From positions 1-64,000 of the forward strand of contig JAZRTT010000023.1 of the NCBI GenBank assembly GCA_045652125.1: 64,000 bases of DNA. The letters run 5' to 3'. Positions 7,664 to 16,590 of the stretch are shown here, piece by piece. Below the pieces are notes generated by a model. The model saw only the letters and a program-made list of their open reading frames with translations, was not told the DNA's origin and did not search any database. Both the position numbers and the translations under genes were made by a program. The DNA is from Avoscillospira sp045652125 (GTDB lineage Bacteria > Bacillota > Clostridia > Oscillospirales > Oscillospiraceae). The stretch's first letter is position 1, and each line of letters opens with the position of its first letter.

Positions 7664-10624
7664 TTGAAGCAAAAAATGATCGGTCTGATGATTCTGGTCA
7701 GCTTGTTAGGGAGCATTTTTGCCGGCTGTGGGAAGCCTGCACAGGAGCTTCAGCAAGCCTCGGCCGGACCGCTGCCTGCTGATACCGGTGTATATGGCAT
7801 GAATGCAGCCGTCCTCTACGACGGCGAAAATGACACCCTTCGCTGGTGCGACACGGTGGAGTTTTTGGAACAATCAATACTGTTGGGTCTGCAAGTGGAA
7901 GCGGTTGATGTGGCGGGGGCATATGATCTTTCTTCGTATGATCTGGTGATTCCCGATGCAGCTGTGGCAAAATCCGCCCATATGGATCAATTGGCGCAGG
8001 TTTTGCAGGAATTCACCCGGCAGGGTGGTTTTGTGCTTTTGGACAACGCTTTTTCACAGGTGCTTCCGGAAGCATATCTGGGTATTTCCGAAATCAAAAA
8101 ACTGGAAGAATGCCCTTTGGAACTGACTTTTCCGCAGGTCGGCTCGGATCTTGCGGAGATTCAGGAAGTGATAGCGGATTTTTCCGCTCTGTATCCGGAG
8201 TATTATGAGGCGGAAACGCTCCTGCAGAGGGACTATGGCTTCGGCTTTGCAGCGGATGGCGCAGAGGTGCTGGCTGCCCTTGGGGAGTTGGCTGTCTATA
8301 CCTATCATTCCTATGGCAAGGGCGGTGTTTTGCTGACCAATCCTCTTTTGCCCAATGTCTACTCTTTGGGCAATTATGGGATGACCCATCGGGAAGCCGG
8401 GGAGACTGCTTTTGCCGGTACCACGGCATCCTGCAATCAACTGTTATACAGCCGTTTTGCGGGGTTTGCGGCGAAGCAGCGATACGGATATGCCTTAAAC
8501 CGTGTCTACGGCTATCACGGTAGTCCTTCTATGGCTTGGGAACTTCATTATGAGGAGATCACCGCTTATGGCAATTATGCCATGGAGATATTTAATCAGC
8601 TTTGCCATCTCTATCAGCAAATTCCGTCATATACGATTATTCGCAACAGCTATTGGTGGTTCTTGCGGGCGGAGACGGTCACATATCTGCAAAATCAGGC
8701 AAAAAGCGGCTTTGAATTTGCCATGGATATGGATGAGAATGCTTATTCCTCCGGCACCCATATCGTCAGCGACGGTCAATGGCTGAGCCTTGGAAAATTG
8801 GAAGATGCCGGCAGTTACTTTCGGGATTATCCCGAATATAACTACCGTGCGTATCCCTGCTTTGCCGATGCAGACGGTGATGGACAAGACGAGCTGCTTA
8901 TGGGCTCTTATGATGGTCATGTCTATTGCAGCGACCTTGAATACACGACTCGCCTTCATGCATCGAGCCCTCAAATGCTTACGGATGAACATGGTGAACC
9001 GATTGCGGTTGGCGGCTTTTCTGCCCCACAAATGGTGGATATAACCGGCGACGGGAACCTGGATCTTCTTGTGGGCGGAGATGACGGAAATGTTTATTGG
9101 TATGAGAACAATGGAAATTATGTAAACAGAGGTGTTTTACTTAAAACAGATATTCCGGGTCAGGTTCTTCCCAATGCAGGAGATTTCGACGGGGATGGCG
9201 TGATTGACCTGGCAGTTGGCAGCGACCAAGGCGTCTTGATTTTGTATTATGGTAAACCTAACGGCCAAGGCGTCAAATACGACTGGCGTGCAATGGAGAG
9301 CTATTCCAAAATCTGTGCCAATGTTGGATTGGGGCAGTTCCTTGCTCCGGAAATGGTAGATTGGAACGGGGATGGCTACACGGACCTTGCTGTGGGTACT
9401 TTTGACGGATATATTGCCCTGCTTCTTAATGACGGGCAGGGAAATATGTATCCCGGCGGCTATATTGAGCTGGACGAGATGAATTTTAAGGGAAACTATC
9501 ATGCCAAATTTGGCAACTATTGTGTCCCTGCTTTCTTTGATGTGAACGCCGATGGCGCGGAAGATCTGATCTGTGGGTCCTTGGAGTACGGCCTTGCCTA
9601 TCCCATCGATTCGGAGTATTTCCCCTATAGGGAGGAACTGCAATGGCAGTTGGACTATGCCAAAGATCAACTTCTGTATCTTGGCATTCACCATTACAGT
9701 AATGCCTATGCTTCCCGACAGCGGGAAGATTACGAATTGCGGCGGCATAAAGAGGCATTTGCTTCCTACGGCGTTCCTACTGAGGGAATCGGTGCAAATA
9801 TGCATACGTGGTATACCAGCACTTTGGGCGATACTCAGACCTTTGACGCTGAGTATGCTTCAGGGCTAATGTGGAATTCCGGTTTTTCTTCTCCCGGAGA
9901 CCCCGGTGCCGCACCCCAGTATGGGGCAGAAAATGTCATTGTTTTGCCTTTCTTCCTGCAGAAGGAAGGGGTGGACACTTTGCTGATACAGAACAACTCC
10001 GTTCTTCCTTATGCGGATTTGGCGTGGAGCGATATTTCTGCCAAATATAAAATACCTGTATGCGTGTATTACCACTGCGATTTTGTCTATGAAAATGATG
10101 CCGGTGCGAGAGATTATTTGCAGAAGGTCTCTGATTTCCGCAGCAAATACGGCTATAATTTTGTCCGGGAGGATCAAATGATGGCGGCTTCTGCCGCGGC
10201 CCGGAGCCTGTCTGTAACGGCAGAAGTTCAAAATGGTGTGTTGTCGCTGCTGGCCGATCAGGATGATATGGGTGTGGAAGTGGCTTTTGCCGAATATGTA
10301 GACGGCAGCAGCTACTGCACCGATGCGAAAGTCTGGCACCGGGAGGGCAACAGCTTGTTCATAGCCTTGGATGACGGTGTGTGCGTTTATCAGGCAGAAG
10401 ACACGGGTTCCCCTCTGCGTCAAGTCAACCTGCCTGCGGATATCACGGTGGAAGGTGACAATGTGACGGTCGCGTTCCGCGGCGATGGAATGCTGCAGGT
10501 AGTGTCAGAGTCCGGTTATACTACCGCAGACCCCGGTTGGGCTGTAACGGAACAGGAAAGCGGAACCATGTTCACCAAATACGGGGAAGCCGACACCCTG
10601 CACCTCAGTAAAATCAAGGAGTGA
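7664..10624 (+). CDS. FG-GAP/VCBS-repeat lipoprotein, first gene of the dlt-like operon
   Basis: Start TTG 7664 follows TGGAGG by 7 bases and gives a lipoprotein signal (hydrophobic run, then SIFAGC, Cys22). The mature 960-odd residues have an N-terminal alpha/beta region with a possible glutamine-amidotransferase-like fold (YDLVIPDAA...GGFVLLDNAF), then about five calcium-binding FG-GAP blades: DADGDGQDELLMGS (~400), DITGDGNLDLLVGG (~458), DFDGDGVIDLAVGS (~507), DWNGDGYTDLAVGT (~565) and DVNADGAEDLICGS (~625). The C-terminal third is not recognised. It is surface-anchored and faces the polymer that the downstream genes would modify. Its stop lies just before the first adenylating enzyme's start at 10630. 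Confidence 0.8.
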   Translation: MKQKMIGLMILVSLLGSIFAGCGKPAQELQQASAGPLPADTGVYGMNAAVLYDGENDTLRWCDTVEFLEQSILLGLQVEAVDVAGAYDLSSYDLVIPDAAVAKSAHMDQLAQVLQEFTRQGGFVLLDNAFSQVLPEAYLGISEIKKLEECPLELTFPQVGSDLAEIQEVIADFSALYPEYYEAETLLQRDYGFGFAADGAEVLAALGELAVYTYHSYGKGGVLLTNPLLPNVYSLGNYGMTHREAGETAFAGTTASCNQLLYSRFAGFAAKQRYGYALNRVYGYHGSPSMAWELHYEEITAYGNYAMEIFNQLCHLYQQIPSYTIIRNSYWWFLRAETVTYLQNQAKSGFEFAMDMDENAYSSGTHIVSDGQWLSLGKLEDAGSYFRDYPEYNYRAYPCFADADGDGQDELLMGSYDGHVYCSDLEYTTRLHASSPQMLTDEHGEPIAVGGFSAPQMVDITGDGNLDLLVGGDDGNVYWYENNGNYVNRGVLLKTDIPGQVLPNAGDFDGDGVIDLAVGSDQGVLILYYGKPNGQGVKYDWRAMESYSKICANVGLGQFLAPEMVDWNGDGYTDLAVGTFDGYIALLLNDGQGNMYPGGYIELDEMNFKGNYHAKFGNYCVPAFFDVNADGAEDLICGSLEYGLAYPIDSEYFPYREELQWQLDYAKDQLLYLGIHHYSNAYASRQREDYELRRHKEAFASYGVPTEGIGANMHTWYTSTLGDTQTFDAEYASGLMWNSGFSSPGDPGAAPQYGAENVIVLPFFLQKEGVDTLLIQNNSVLPYADLAWSDISAKYKIPVCVYYHCDFVYENDAGARDYLQKVSDFRSKYGYNFVREDQMMAASAAARSLSVTAEVQNGVLSLLADQDDMGVEVAFAEYVDGSSYCTDAKVWHREGNSLFIALDDGVCVYQAEDTGSPLRQVNLPADITVEGDNVTVAFRGDGMLQVVSESGYTTADPGWAVTEQESGTMFTKYGEADTLHLSKIKE

Positions 10625-10629
10625 GCCTT

Positions 10630-12150
10630 ATGAATTCAGCTGTTTGCCTGCTGGAGCGAGCGGCAAGATTGTTTGCCGACCGTCCGGCGGTGGAAGATGA
10701 AGCCAGATGTCTGACCTATGAAACCTATCGGACGGTATCCAGAACCATTGCATCGGAACTGCTGCGTCGTGGTTCAGACCGGAAACCCATTGTGTTTTAC
10801 CTGCCAAAGAGCGTGGATATGCTCTGCGGCTTTATGGGTGCAATGTATGCAGGCTCTCCCTATGCTCCTGTGGACAGTCACATTCCTATGAATCGATTGG
10901 AAAAGATCGTGGAGAGTCTGGAGCCTGCACTTATCGTGACCAACAACGAGCTGCTGCCGAACCTGGAAAACTGCGACCTGAGAGATACCAAAGTGGCGCT
11001 GATCGCTGATTTGCAGCTGGCTGAAGCTGAGGAAGCTCTGGTAGATGCGGCACTTTCTAAAGTTGTGGATTCGGATCCCATTTATATTATGTATACTTCC
11101 GGCTCCACCGGAACACCCAAAGGCGTAACAATTCCGCACCGCGGAATCGTGGATTATGCCCGCTGGGTCGTGGAGACCTTCCACTTTGACGAAACTACGG
11201 TCATGGCCAATCAGGCACCATTTTATTTTGATAATTCAACCTTTGATATTTACGGCAGTTTGTTCTGCGGCGGCAAGCTGATTTTGATACCGGATGTTTT
11301 GATGATGTTCCCGGTTCGACTGCCGGAGTTTTTGGCAGAAAAAGAGGTTACCTCCATTTTCTGGGTGCCAACGGTTATGATCAATGTGGCAAATTCCGGG
11401 ATTCTGGAAACGGTCAGCCTGCCAAAACTGAAAAATGTATCATTTTGCGGTGAAGTGATGCCCAACAAGCAGCTGAATATCTGGCGAAAATACCTGCCTC
11501 ATTGTACCTATGCCAACCTTTACGGTCCTACGGAGATCACAGACGTTTGCTGTTACTACGTGGTCGACCGTGAATATGCCGATACTGAGCCTCTGCCCAT
11601 CGGAAAGGCCTGCGAAAATATGCGTGTGGTCATTCTTACTGAGGAGAATCGGGCTGCGAAAACAGGGGAGCAGGGGGAACTTTGCGTGATCGGCAGCGGC
11701 GTGGCACTGGGCTATTGGAATAATCCAGAGATCACAAACAAGGTATTTGTCCAAAATCCTTTGGCCGGCCAGTACCGGGAACGGATGTATCGCACCGGCG
11801 ATCTGGCGTATTGGGACGAAGATGGGCTGATTCAGTTTTGCGGCCGCAAGGACAATCAGATCAAGCTAAAAGGCAATCGAATCGAGTTGGGTGAAATTGA
11901 AACCGCTGCCATGGCAGTAGAGGGCGTGAAAAATGCAGCCGCCGTTTTTGATGAGGAGAATGAGCTGATCGCTCTGTTTGTAGAGACAAAAGGTGCACTT
12001 CCACTGCGTCGGTTCAATTTGGAGCTGAAAAAATATATCCCACAATATATGCTGCCCGGTAAGCTTTTTCCCATGGAAAGGCTGCCTCATACAGCCAATG
12101 ACAAAATCGACCGGGTATTTTTGAAAAAGCAATTGAAAGGAGAGGCGTGA
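10630..12150 (+). CDS. DltA-like amino acid adenylating enzyme, copy 1
   Basis: A 506-residue ANL-family adenylation domain. It carries the P-loop YTSGSTGTPKG (~154-164), NLYGPTEI, YRTGDLAYWDEDG, GRKDNQIKLKGNRIELGEIE and a C-terminal lysine motif (NDKIDR). In the DltA family it activates an amino acid as acyl-AMP and loads it on the phosphopantetheine arm of a carrier protein, in the cytosol. The start at ATG 10630 has AAGGAG 8 bases upstream. The binding-pocket stretch FDNSTFDIYGS differs from DltA's usual FDLSVMDLYP, so the substrate need not be D-alanine. It shares a TGATG junction with copy 2. Confidence 0.85.
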   Translation: MNSAVCLLERAARLFADRPAVEDEARCLTYETYRTVSRTIASELLRRGSDRKPIVFYLPKSVDMLCGFMGAMYAGSPYAPVDSHIPMNRLEKIVESLEPALIVTNNELLPNLENCDLRDTKVALIADLQLAEAEEALVDAALSKVVDSDPIYIMYTSGSTGTPKGVTIPHRGIVDYARWVVETFHFDETTVMANQAPFYFDNSTFDIYGSLFCGGKLILIPDVLMMFPVRLPEFLAEKEVTSIFWVPTVMINVANSGILETVSLPKLKNVSFCGEVMPNKQLNIWRKYLPHCTYANLYGPTEITDVCCYYVVDREYADTEPLPIGKACENMRVVILTEENRAAKTGEQGELCVIGSGVALGYWNNPEITNKVFVQNPLAGQYRERMYRTGDLAYWDEDGLIQFCGRKDNQIKLKGNRIELGEIETAAMAVEGVKNAAAVFDEENELIALFVETKGALPLRRFNLELKKYIPQYMLPGKLFPMERLPHTANDKIDRVFLKKQLKGEA

Positions 12151-13658
12151 TGAATTCTGTTGCCTGCATGCTGGAAGCTGCTGCCAAGCAATTCCCTGAG
12201 CATATAGCACTGGAAGATTCTCAGGGCGAAATGACCTACAAGACTCTGCACAGCCTTTCCAGAAAAGCTGCCACATCCTTTTTGAAAAAAGGGCTTAAAA
12301 GGGAGCCGATTGCAGTCTATCTGCCAAAAAGCAATGCCTGCGTGGTTACATTCTATGGTGCATTGTATAGCGGAGTCCCTTACGCACCGCTGGATTTTAC
12401 TGCCCCTGCAGAACGAATTCGCCGCACCCTTGAAAATCTCCGCCCGCCGTTCCTTGTCACCGATGAAGAGGGGAGAAATAAGCTGTCGGAGTTGGGATTG
12501 CATGATTGCGAGATAATTGATTATGTAAATCTAATAGAAGTCGAACAAGACGATTTTATTGTAAATAATGCGGTTACAAGCACAATTGATACCGATCCTG
12601 CTTATATTATGTATACCTCCGGTTCTACCGGAGTCCCCAAGGGCGTGGTGATTTCTCACCGCGGAGTGCTGGACTATGCCGCATGGATTGCTGAGACCTA
12701 TTCGATTACGGAGCAAACGGTCATGGGTCTGCAGTCCGGGTTTCATTTTGACAACTCTGTCTTTGACCTCTATGCATCGGTACTGACCGGGGCTAAGGTG
12801 TTGATCATTCCGGAGATCCTCTTCATGTATCCCATCAAACTTATGGAGTTTGTGAAGGAGAAAGGTGTGACCTGTGTTTTCTGGGTACCGACGGTTATGA
12901 ACAGCGTTGCAAACTGCGGTGTTTTGGAAACGATCGGTCTGCCGAAGCTGAAAACCGTCGTTTTTGCCGGTGAAGTGATGCCCAATAAGCAGTTGAACAT
13001 ATGGCGAAAGGCACTGCCGCAATGTGTCTATTCCAACCTTTATGGACCAACAGAAATAACTGTTGATTGCACCTGTTATATGGTTGATCGGGAGTTTGCC
13101 GATTCAGAACCGCTTCCTATTGGCTATGAGCGTCAAAATATGCGTGTTTTGATCCTTCGGGACGATGGTACCGAGGCGGAGATAGGAGAGACCGGAGAGC
13201 TTTGTGTGATCGGCAGCCAGCTGGCGTTGGGTTACTGGAATGCTCCGGATGAGACGGCGAGAGCCTTTACAGCAAATCCGCTCAACAAAGCGTTTTATGA
13301 AGAACTCTACCATACCGGAGATCTGGCCTATAAGGAAGCAGATGGTCTCATTCAGTATGTGGGACGAAAAGACAGTCAGATCAAACTCCGCGGTAATCGA
13401 ATCGAAATGGGTGACATAGAAAATGCCGCCCGGACGATTTCCGGACTGACCAATGCCTGTGCTGTATTTGATACACCCAATGAACAGATTGTTCTTTTTG
13501 CAGAAACCAAGGAAAACCTGAACAAAAGAATGGTGAATTTGGAATTGGGAAAGCAGATTCCCAAGTATATGCTCCCCGGTAAGGTTATCTGCATGGAAGA
13601 ATTCCCCCTCAATGCCAACCGCAAGATCGATCGGGCGGCACTGAAAGCTACATTGTGA
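12150..13658 (+). CDS. DltA-like amino acid adenylating enzyme, copy 2
   Basis: A 502-residue paralogue of the preceding protein, alike along its whole length. It has P-loop YTSGSTGVPKG, NLYGPTEITVDC, YHTGDLAY, GRKDSQIKLRGNRIEMGDIE and C-terminal NANRKIDR with the catalytic lysine kept. Both copies therefore look active. The start at 12150 overlaps the stop of copy 1 by one base; AAAGGAG lies 9 bases upstream. Two adenylating enzymes in one dlt-like operon suggest either two substrates or a heterodimer; sequence alone cannot decide. Confidence 0.85.
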   Translation: MNSVACMLEAAAKQFPEHIALEDSQGEMTYKTLHSLSRKAATSFLKKGLKREPIAVYLPKSNACVVTFYGALYSGVPYAPLDFTAPAERIRRTLENLRPPFLVTDEEGRNKLSELGLHDCEIIDYVNLIEVEQDDFIVNNAVTSTIDTDPAYIMYTSGSTGVPKGVVISHRGVLDYAAWIAETYSITEQTVMGLQSGFHFDNSVFDLYASVLTGAKVLIIPEILFMYPIKLMEFVKEKGVTCVFWVPTVMNSVANCGVLETIGLPKLKTVVFAGEVMPNKQLNIWRKALPQCVYSNLYGPTEITVDCTCYMVDREFADSEPLPIGYERQNMRVLILRDDGTEAEIGETGELCVIGSQLALGYWNAPDETARAFTANPLNKAFYEELYHTGDLAYKEADGLIQYVGRKDSQIKLRGNRIEMGDIENAARTISGLTNACAVFDTPNEQIVLFAETKENLNKRMVNLELGKQIPKYMLPGKVICMEEFPLNANRKIDRAALKATL

Positions 13659-13668
13659 GGTGAAGGCA

Positions 13669-14142
13669 ATGGAACTGACCATTCGCCCGGGAAAAACAGA
13701 GGACCTGACGGCACTTCTGACCCTTTACAGAGATTACCACAAGGGCCTTCTGGATGTGGGTATGAATTATGATCTGCATGAGGACGCCCTGCCCCGTGTC
13801 ATGGAAAACCGCATTCGCTCCGGGCTGATTCTCTCTGCTGTGGCTGAGAATGAGACAGGGGACCTTTGTGGCTTTGTGTTCTGTTCTGTTTTGCGGCTGC
13901 CACCGGAGTATCTGTGCCGCGGAAAAGGCAGTGTAGGGTACATCAACGATTTGTACGTCGTGCCCAAAGTGCGCCATCAGGGTCTTGCCCAAAAACTGAT
14001 TGCCTATGCAGAGCAGTGGCTCAGGGAGCAGGATGCAGACACCATGGAATTACAGGTTTTGGGAAAAAATGAACAAGCCCGGAGGTTCTGGGAGAAACAG
14101 GGCATGGAGCCCATTGGCACTCTGTGCTGTAAATATCTATGA
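13669..14142 (+). CDS. GNAT-family N-acetyltransferase
   Basis: A 157-residue GNAT fold: LTIRPGKTEDL at the start, the acetyl-CoA motif YVVPKVRHQGLAQKLI and the C-terminal NEQARRFWEKQGM. It transfers an acyl group to an amine; the acceptor is unknown. ATG 13669 is preferred over GTG 13660 because GAGGTGAAGG lies upstream at the right distance. A GNAT is not part of a standard dlt operon. Here it sits between the adenylating enzymes and the carrier protein, so it may acylate the carrier-bound amino acid or its donor; that is inference. Confidence 0.8.
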   Translation: MELTIRPGKTEDLTALLTLYRDYHKGLLDVGMNYDLHEDALPRVMENRIRSGLILSAVAENETGDLCGFVFCSVLRLPPEYLCRGKGSVGYINDLYVVPKVRHQGLAQKLIAYAEQWLREQDADTMELQVLGKNEQARRFWEKQGMEPIGTLCCKYL

Positions 14143-14157
14143 AAAGAGGAACTTAAC

Positions 14158-14406
14158 ATGGAAAATATCAAAGAGATTCTGAGAAATTATGTTCTGGAGC
14201 ATTTTGAGATCGAAGCGGATGATCCGGATTTTTCTGATGAGGTTCATTTGTTTGATTATGGATTTGTAGACTCTCTGGGTGCAACAGAGATCGTTCTGTT
14301 TTTGGAGGAGCATTTTAATATTCAGATCACCCAGAAGGATATCACACTCTATTCCATGAATACCATTGAGGAGATTGCCGAAGTGGTGGAGCGGAAGCTC
14401 AGTTAA
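14158..14406 (+). CDS. Acyl/aminoacyl carrier protein (DltC-like)
   Basis: An 82-residue carrier protein, acidic and helical, with the phosphopantetheine site DSLGATE (Ser39). It is distinct from the fatty-acid carrier at 29748-29963 in the same window. Placement between the adenylating enzymes and the MBOAT gene makes it the DltC equivalent: it would carry the activated amino acid to the membrane. The start has AAGAGGAACTTAAC upstream. Confidence 0.88.
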   Translation: MENIKEILRNYVLEHFEIEADDPDFSDEVHLFDYGFVDSLGATEIVLFLEEHFNIQITQKDITLYSMNTIEEIAEVVERKLS

Positions 14407-14409
14407 GCT

Positions 14410-15558
14410 ATGTGGTATTTGAAACCGGACACCCTGCTGCTTATGCTGGCAGCTGCGGTTGTCTTTTCCTTGGGTAGTTTCCTGTTAAGGCGGTATTTTC
14501 CGGAAAAACGGCTGACTCCGTGGCTTTTGCTGCTGAATCTTGGGGTCATGGCCTATGTAGACTGGCAGTTGGCTGTGTTTTATGCGGTCTACACGTGTAT
14601 CAGCTGGCTGCTGGTACAGTGGATGGGCAAGATAAAAAAAGCCAGAAAATTCTGGTTTGTTGCTCTTTGCCTGTTGGACGTGTTACCATTTTTCTATGCA
14701 CGGTTGGCGGGATTTTTTCCGAGATTGCCTGCAATTTTTGTGCTGATCGGCTTTTCGTATAATATGTTAAAAGCCGTGGATGCTATTTTTTATGTGTATT
14801 ATACGCAAGAACCTGTGCCATTTCTTCCATACAGCAACTTTCTGCTGTTTTTCCCCGTTGTCACCGGCGGCCCTATTTTCCGTTACCGGGATTTTATAAA
14901 ACTGTACCGCAATCCCAAACCGTTGACAGCGTCTGCGGCGAGGGATTGTGTAAAGCGTTTTATACGCGGTATGTTTAAGAAGTTGGTCCTGGCTGCCATT
15001 GCCCAGCAACTGCTGAACCGAGTTCTTCAAATGTATCCCCATTTCTATGTCAGCGGTGCATTGGCTGTATTGAGCTATTTCATTTTGTATTTTGATATGG
15101 CGGGCTACTCCGATGTGGCCATTGCGGTCAGTACACTTATAGGCATTCCCGCACCGGAGAACTTTAAGAAGCCTTGGACTGCTGCCAGCTTTACCCAGTT
15201 CTGGCGGAAGTGGCATGTGACCCTCAGCGATTGGATCAGAGAGCATATCTTTGTGGTAGTCGGAGGCAAAAGGCTCAATAGGTATTTGTCTGCTGCCATC
15301 GGATTTTGCACCATGCTGGTTATGAGCCTGTGGCATAAGTTTGATCTGCTGGCACTTGCTACCGGTGTGTATATGGGTGTTTTTTTGGCAATTGAGAATA
15401 TCTTTGGCCTTACTACTGCCGATAAACGCAGGACAAATAAATATTTGTATGCCTTCCGCTGCCTGATGGTCAACGGGCTGTTTGCCGTGAATGCCATGTT
15501 CTTCACCATGAGCGGATCTCAAATTCTGCAGGCTGTAAGGGGGTTTTTCCGGTTATGA
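14410..15558 (+). CDS. MBOAT-family O-acyltransferase (DltB-like)
   Basis: A 382-residue polytopic membrane protein with MBOAT motifs: FPVVTGGPIFRYRDF, QFWRKWHVTLSDWIREHIF (His269) and the active-site MSLWHKF (His309). DltB-type MBOATs take the carrier-bound acyl group through a membrane tunnel to the outside. It follows the carrier gene by 3 bases and overlaps the next gene by 4. The family is certain; the cargo is inferred from neighbours. PatB/AlgI-like O-acetylation is an alternative, but the adenylating enzymes argue against it. Confidence 0.88.
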   Translation: MWYLKPDTLLLMLAAAVVFSLGSFLLRRYFPEKRLTPWLLLLNLGVMAYVDWQLAVFYAVYTCISWLLVQWMGKIKKARKFWFVALCLLDVLPFFYARLAGFFPRLPAIFVLIGFSYNMLKAVDAIFYVYYTQEPVPFLPYSNFLLFFPVVTGGPIFRYRDFIKLYRNPKPLTASAARDCVKRFIRGMFKKLVLAAIAQQLLNRVLQMYPHFYVSGALAVLSYFILYFDMAGYSDVAIAVSTLIGIPAPENFKKPWTAASFTQFWRKWHVTLSDWIREHIFVVVGGKRLNRYLSAAIGFCTMLVMSLWHKFDLLALATGVYMGVFLAIENIFGLTTADKRRTNKYLYAFRCLMVNGLFAVNAMFFTMSGSQILQAVRGFFRL

Positions 15559-16415
15559 GTTTTTTGAAAAAAATCGGATGGATACCGGCGCTTGCTGCAA
15601 TATTTGTGGTGCTTGATCTGGCATTGTCGGCGGTTTTTACGCCGTATTTGATTAGTTCCGGGCGATTTGTTTTGAATGACTATGAGCTGACCCGTCGGGA
15701 TCACCCGGAAGAAGTTTGGGATAAGGTCTTTTTCGGAAATTCCGTGGTGATTTCCGCTTATCGGGAGGATGTCAGCGAGAGCGATTATGTAAACCTTGGG
15801 CTTGACTATGGCGTGGTCCGTGATCTGTGGGAAATGGTACAGAAGGGAATTGTTGAGATCGGTTCGGAACTGGTCATCGGCCTCAGTGATCTTACCCTCT
15901 ATGACAAATTTGAGACTCACCCCACTTATCCATGGCACCGGGACTGGTATGAGCCCTATGCCTATTTCCAGAGAGACCGTCTGCGGCTGTTGGTTGAAAA
16001 TACGATATTTGACAGGGAGTGGGAGGATCACTCTGATCGGCGGAAGATCACATACGCAGGCTCTATGTCCTCGGAAGACTTGGCGGCAAAGATAGAAACA
16101 TCTCGTTATGTAAACTTACCAATCGAAGATTTTCAGGAAAACATGGCGTGCCTTGAAAAACTGGCGGATTACTGTCAGAAGCGGGGTATTCGTATGAGAT
16201 GTGTCTGGATGCCGGTAAATCCGGAGGTTGAGATCTCTCCCGAGACTCGGGCTGTCTACGAGCAAATGAAGAGCATTTGTGACAGAAAAGATGTGGAGCT
16301 GCTTGATTTGGAGCGAGTCCTGGATGTATCTTGCTTTTATGACATTGGCCATCTCAATTATGAGTATGGTGCATACCGCTTTATGGAGGTGATCGATCCG
16401 TGGCTGGTTTCATAA
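15555..16415 (+). CDS. DltD/SGNH-like membrane-anchored protein
   Basis: A 286-residue protein with one N-terminal membrane anchor (residues 8-31) and an extracellular domain. The SGNH-like features are FFGNSVV (candidate nucleophile Ser63), a GLSDLTLYD block and the C-terminal DIGHLN (Asp263, His266). This arrangement resembles DltD and AlgJ/AlgX, but the protein is shorter than a usual DltD (about 400). It would take the acyl group from MBOAT/DltX and transfer it to a polymer. Its start overlaps the MBOAT stop, and its end overlaps the DltX-like gene. Confidence 0.7.
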   Translation: MSFLKKIGWIPALAAIFVVLDLALSAVFTPYLISSGRFVLNDYELTRRDHPEEVWDKVFFGNSVVISAYREDVSESDYVNLGLDYGVVRDLWEMVQKGIVEIGSELVIGLSDLTLYDKFETHPTYPWHRDWYEPYAYFQRDRLRLLVENTIFDREWEDHSDRRKITYAGSMSSEDLAAKIETSRYVNLPIEDFQENMACLEKLADYCQKRGIRMRCVWMPVNPEVEISPETRAVYEQMKSICDRKDVELLDLERVLDVSCFYDIGHLNYEYGAYRFMEVIDPWLVS

Positions 16416-16543
16416 AAAAATGGAAGGCCTTTTGGGATACCAAGATCGGCCGCGTTCTGGAAATGATCGCCTATGCATTGATGCTGATTTTGGTACTGGT
16501 TTATTTTACCGGAAACGGCGTGTTTATTTATGAAGCGTTTTGA
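16400..16543 (+). CDS. DltX-like single-pass microprotein, 47 aa
   Basis: GTG start at 16400 with GGAGGTGAT 6-8 bases upstream; it overlaps the previous gene by 16 bases. The protein has a basic N-terminus, one membrane helix (residues ~19-36) and ends in GVFIYEAF. Known DltX proteins are about 50 residues, have one helix and end in FIYNEF. In the D-alanylation model the tyrosine of this motif carries the D-alanyl group between DltB and DltD. The match of size, topology, C-terminal motif and context is strong. In classical operons dltX comes first, whereas here it is last. Confidence 0.8.
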   Translation: MAGFIKKWKAFWDTKIGRVLEMIAYALMLILVLVYFTGNGVFIYEAF

Positions 16544-16548
16544 TAAAA

Positions 16549-16585
16549 CAAAACCCGTCAGCGATTAGCTGACGGGTTTTTTACT
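16549..16585 (+). terminator. Bidirectional terminator between the dlt-like operon and metQ
   Basis: AAAACCCGTCAGC pairs with GCTGACGGGTTTTTT around GATTA. It sits between two convergent operons and has T- and A-runs on either side. Confidence 0.85.
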
Positions 16586-16590
16586 AAGTT

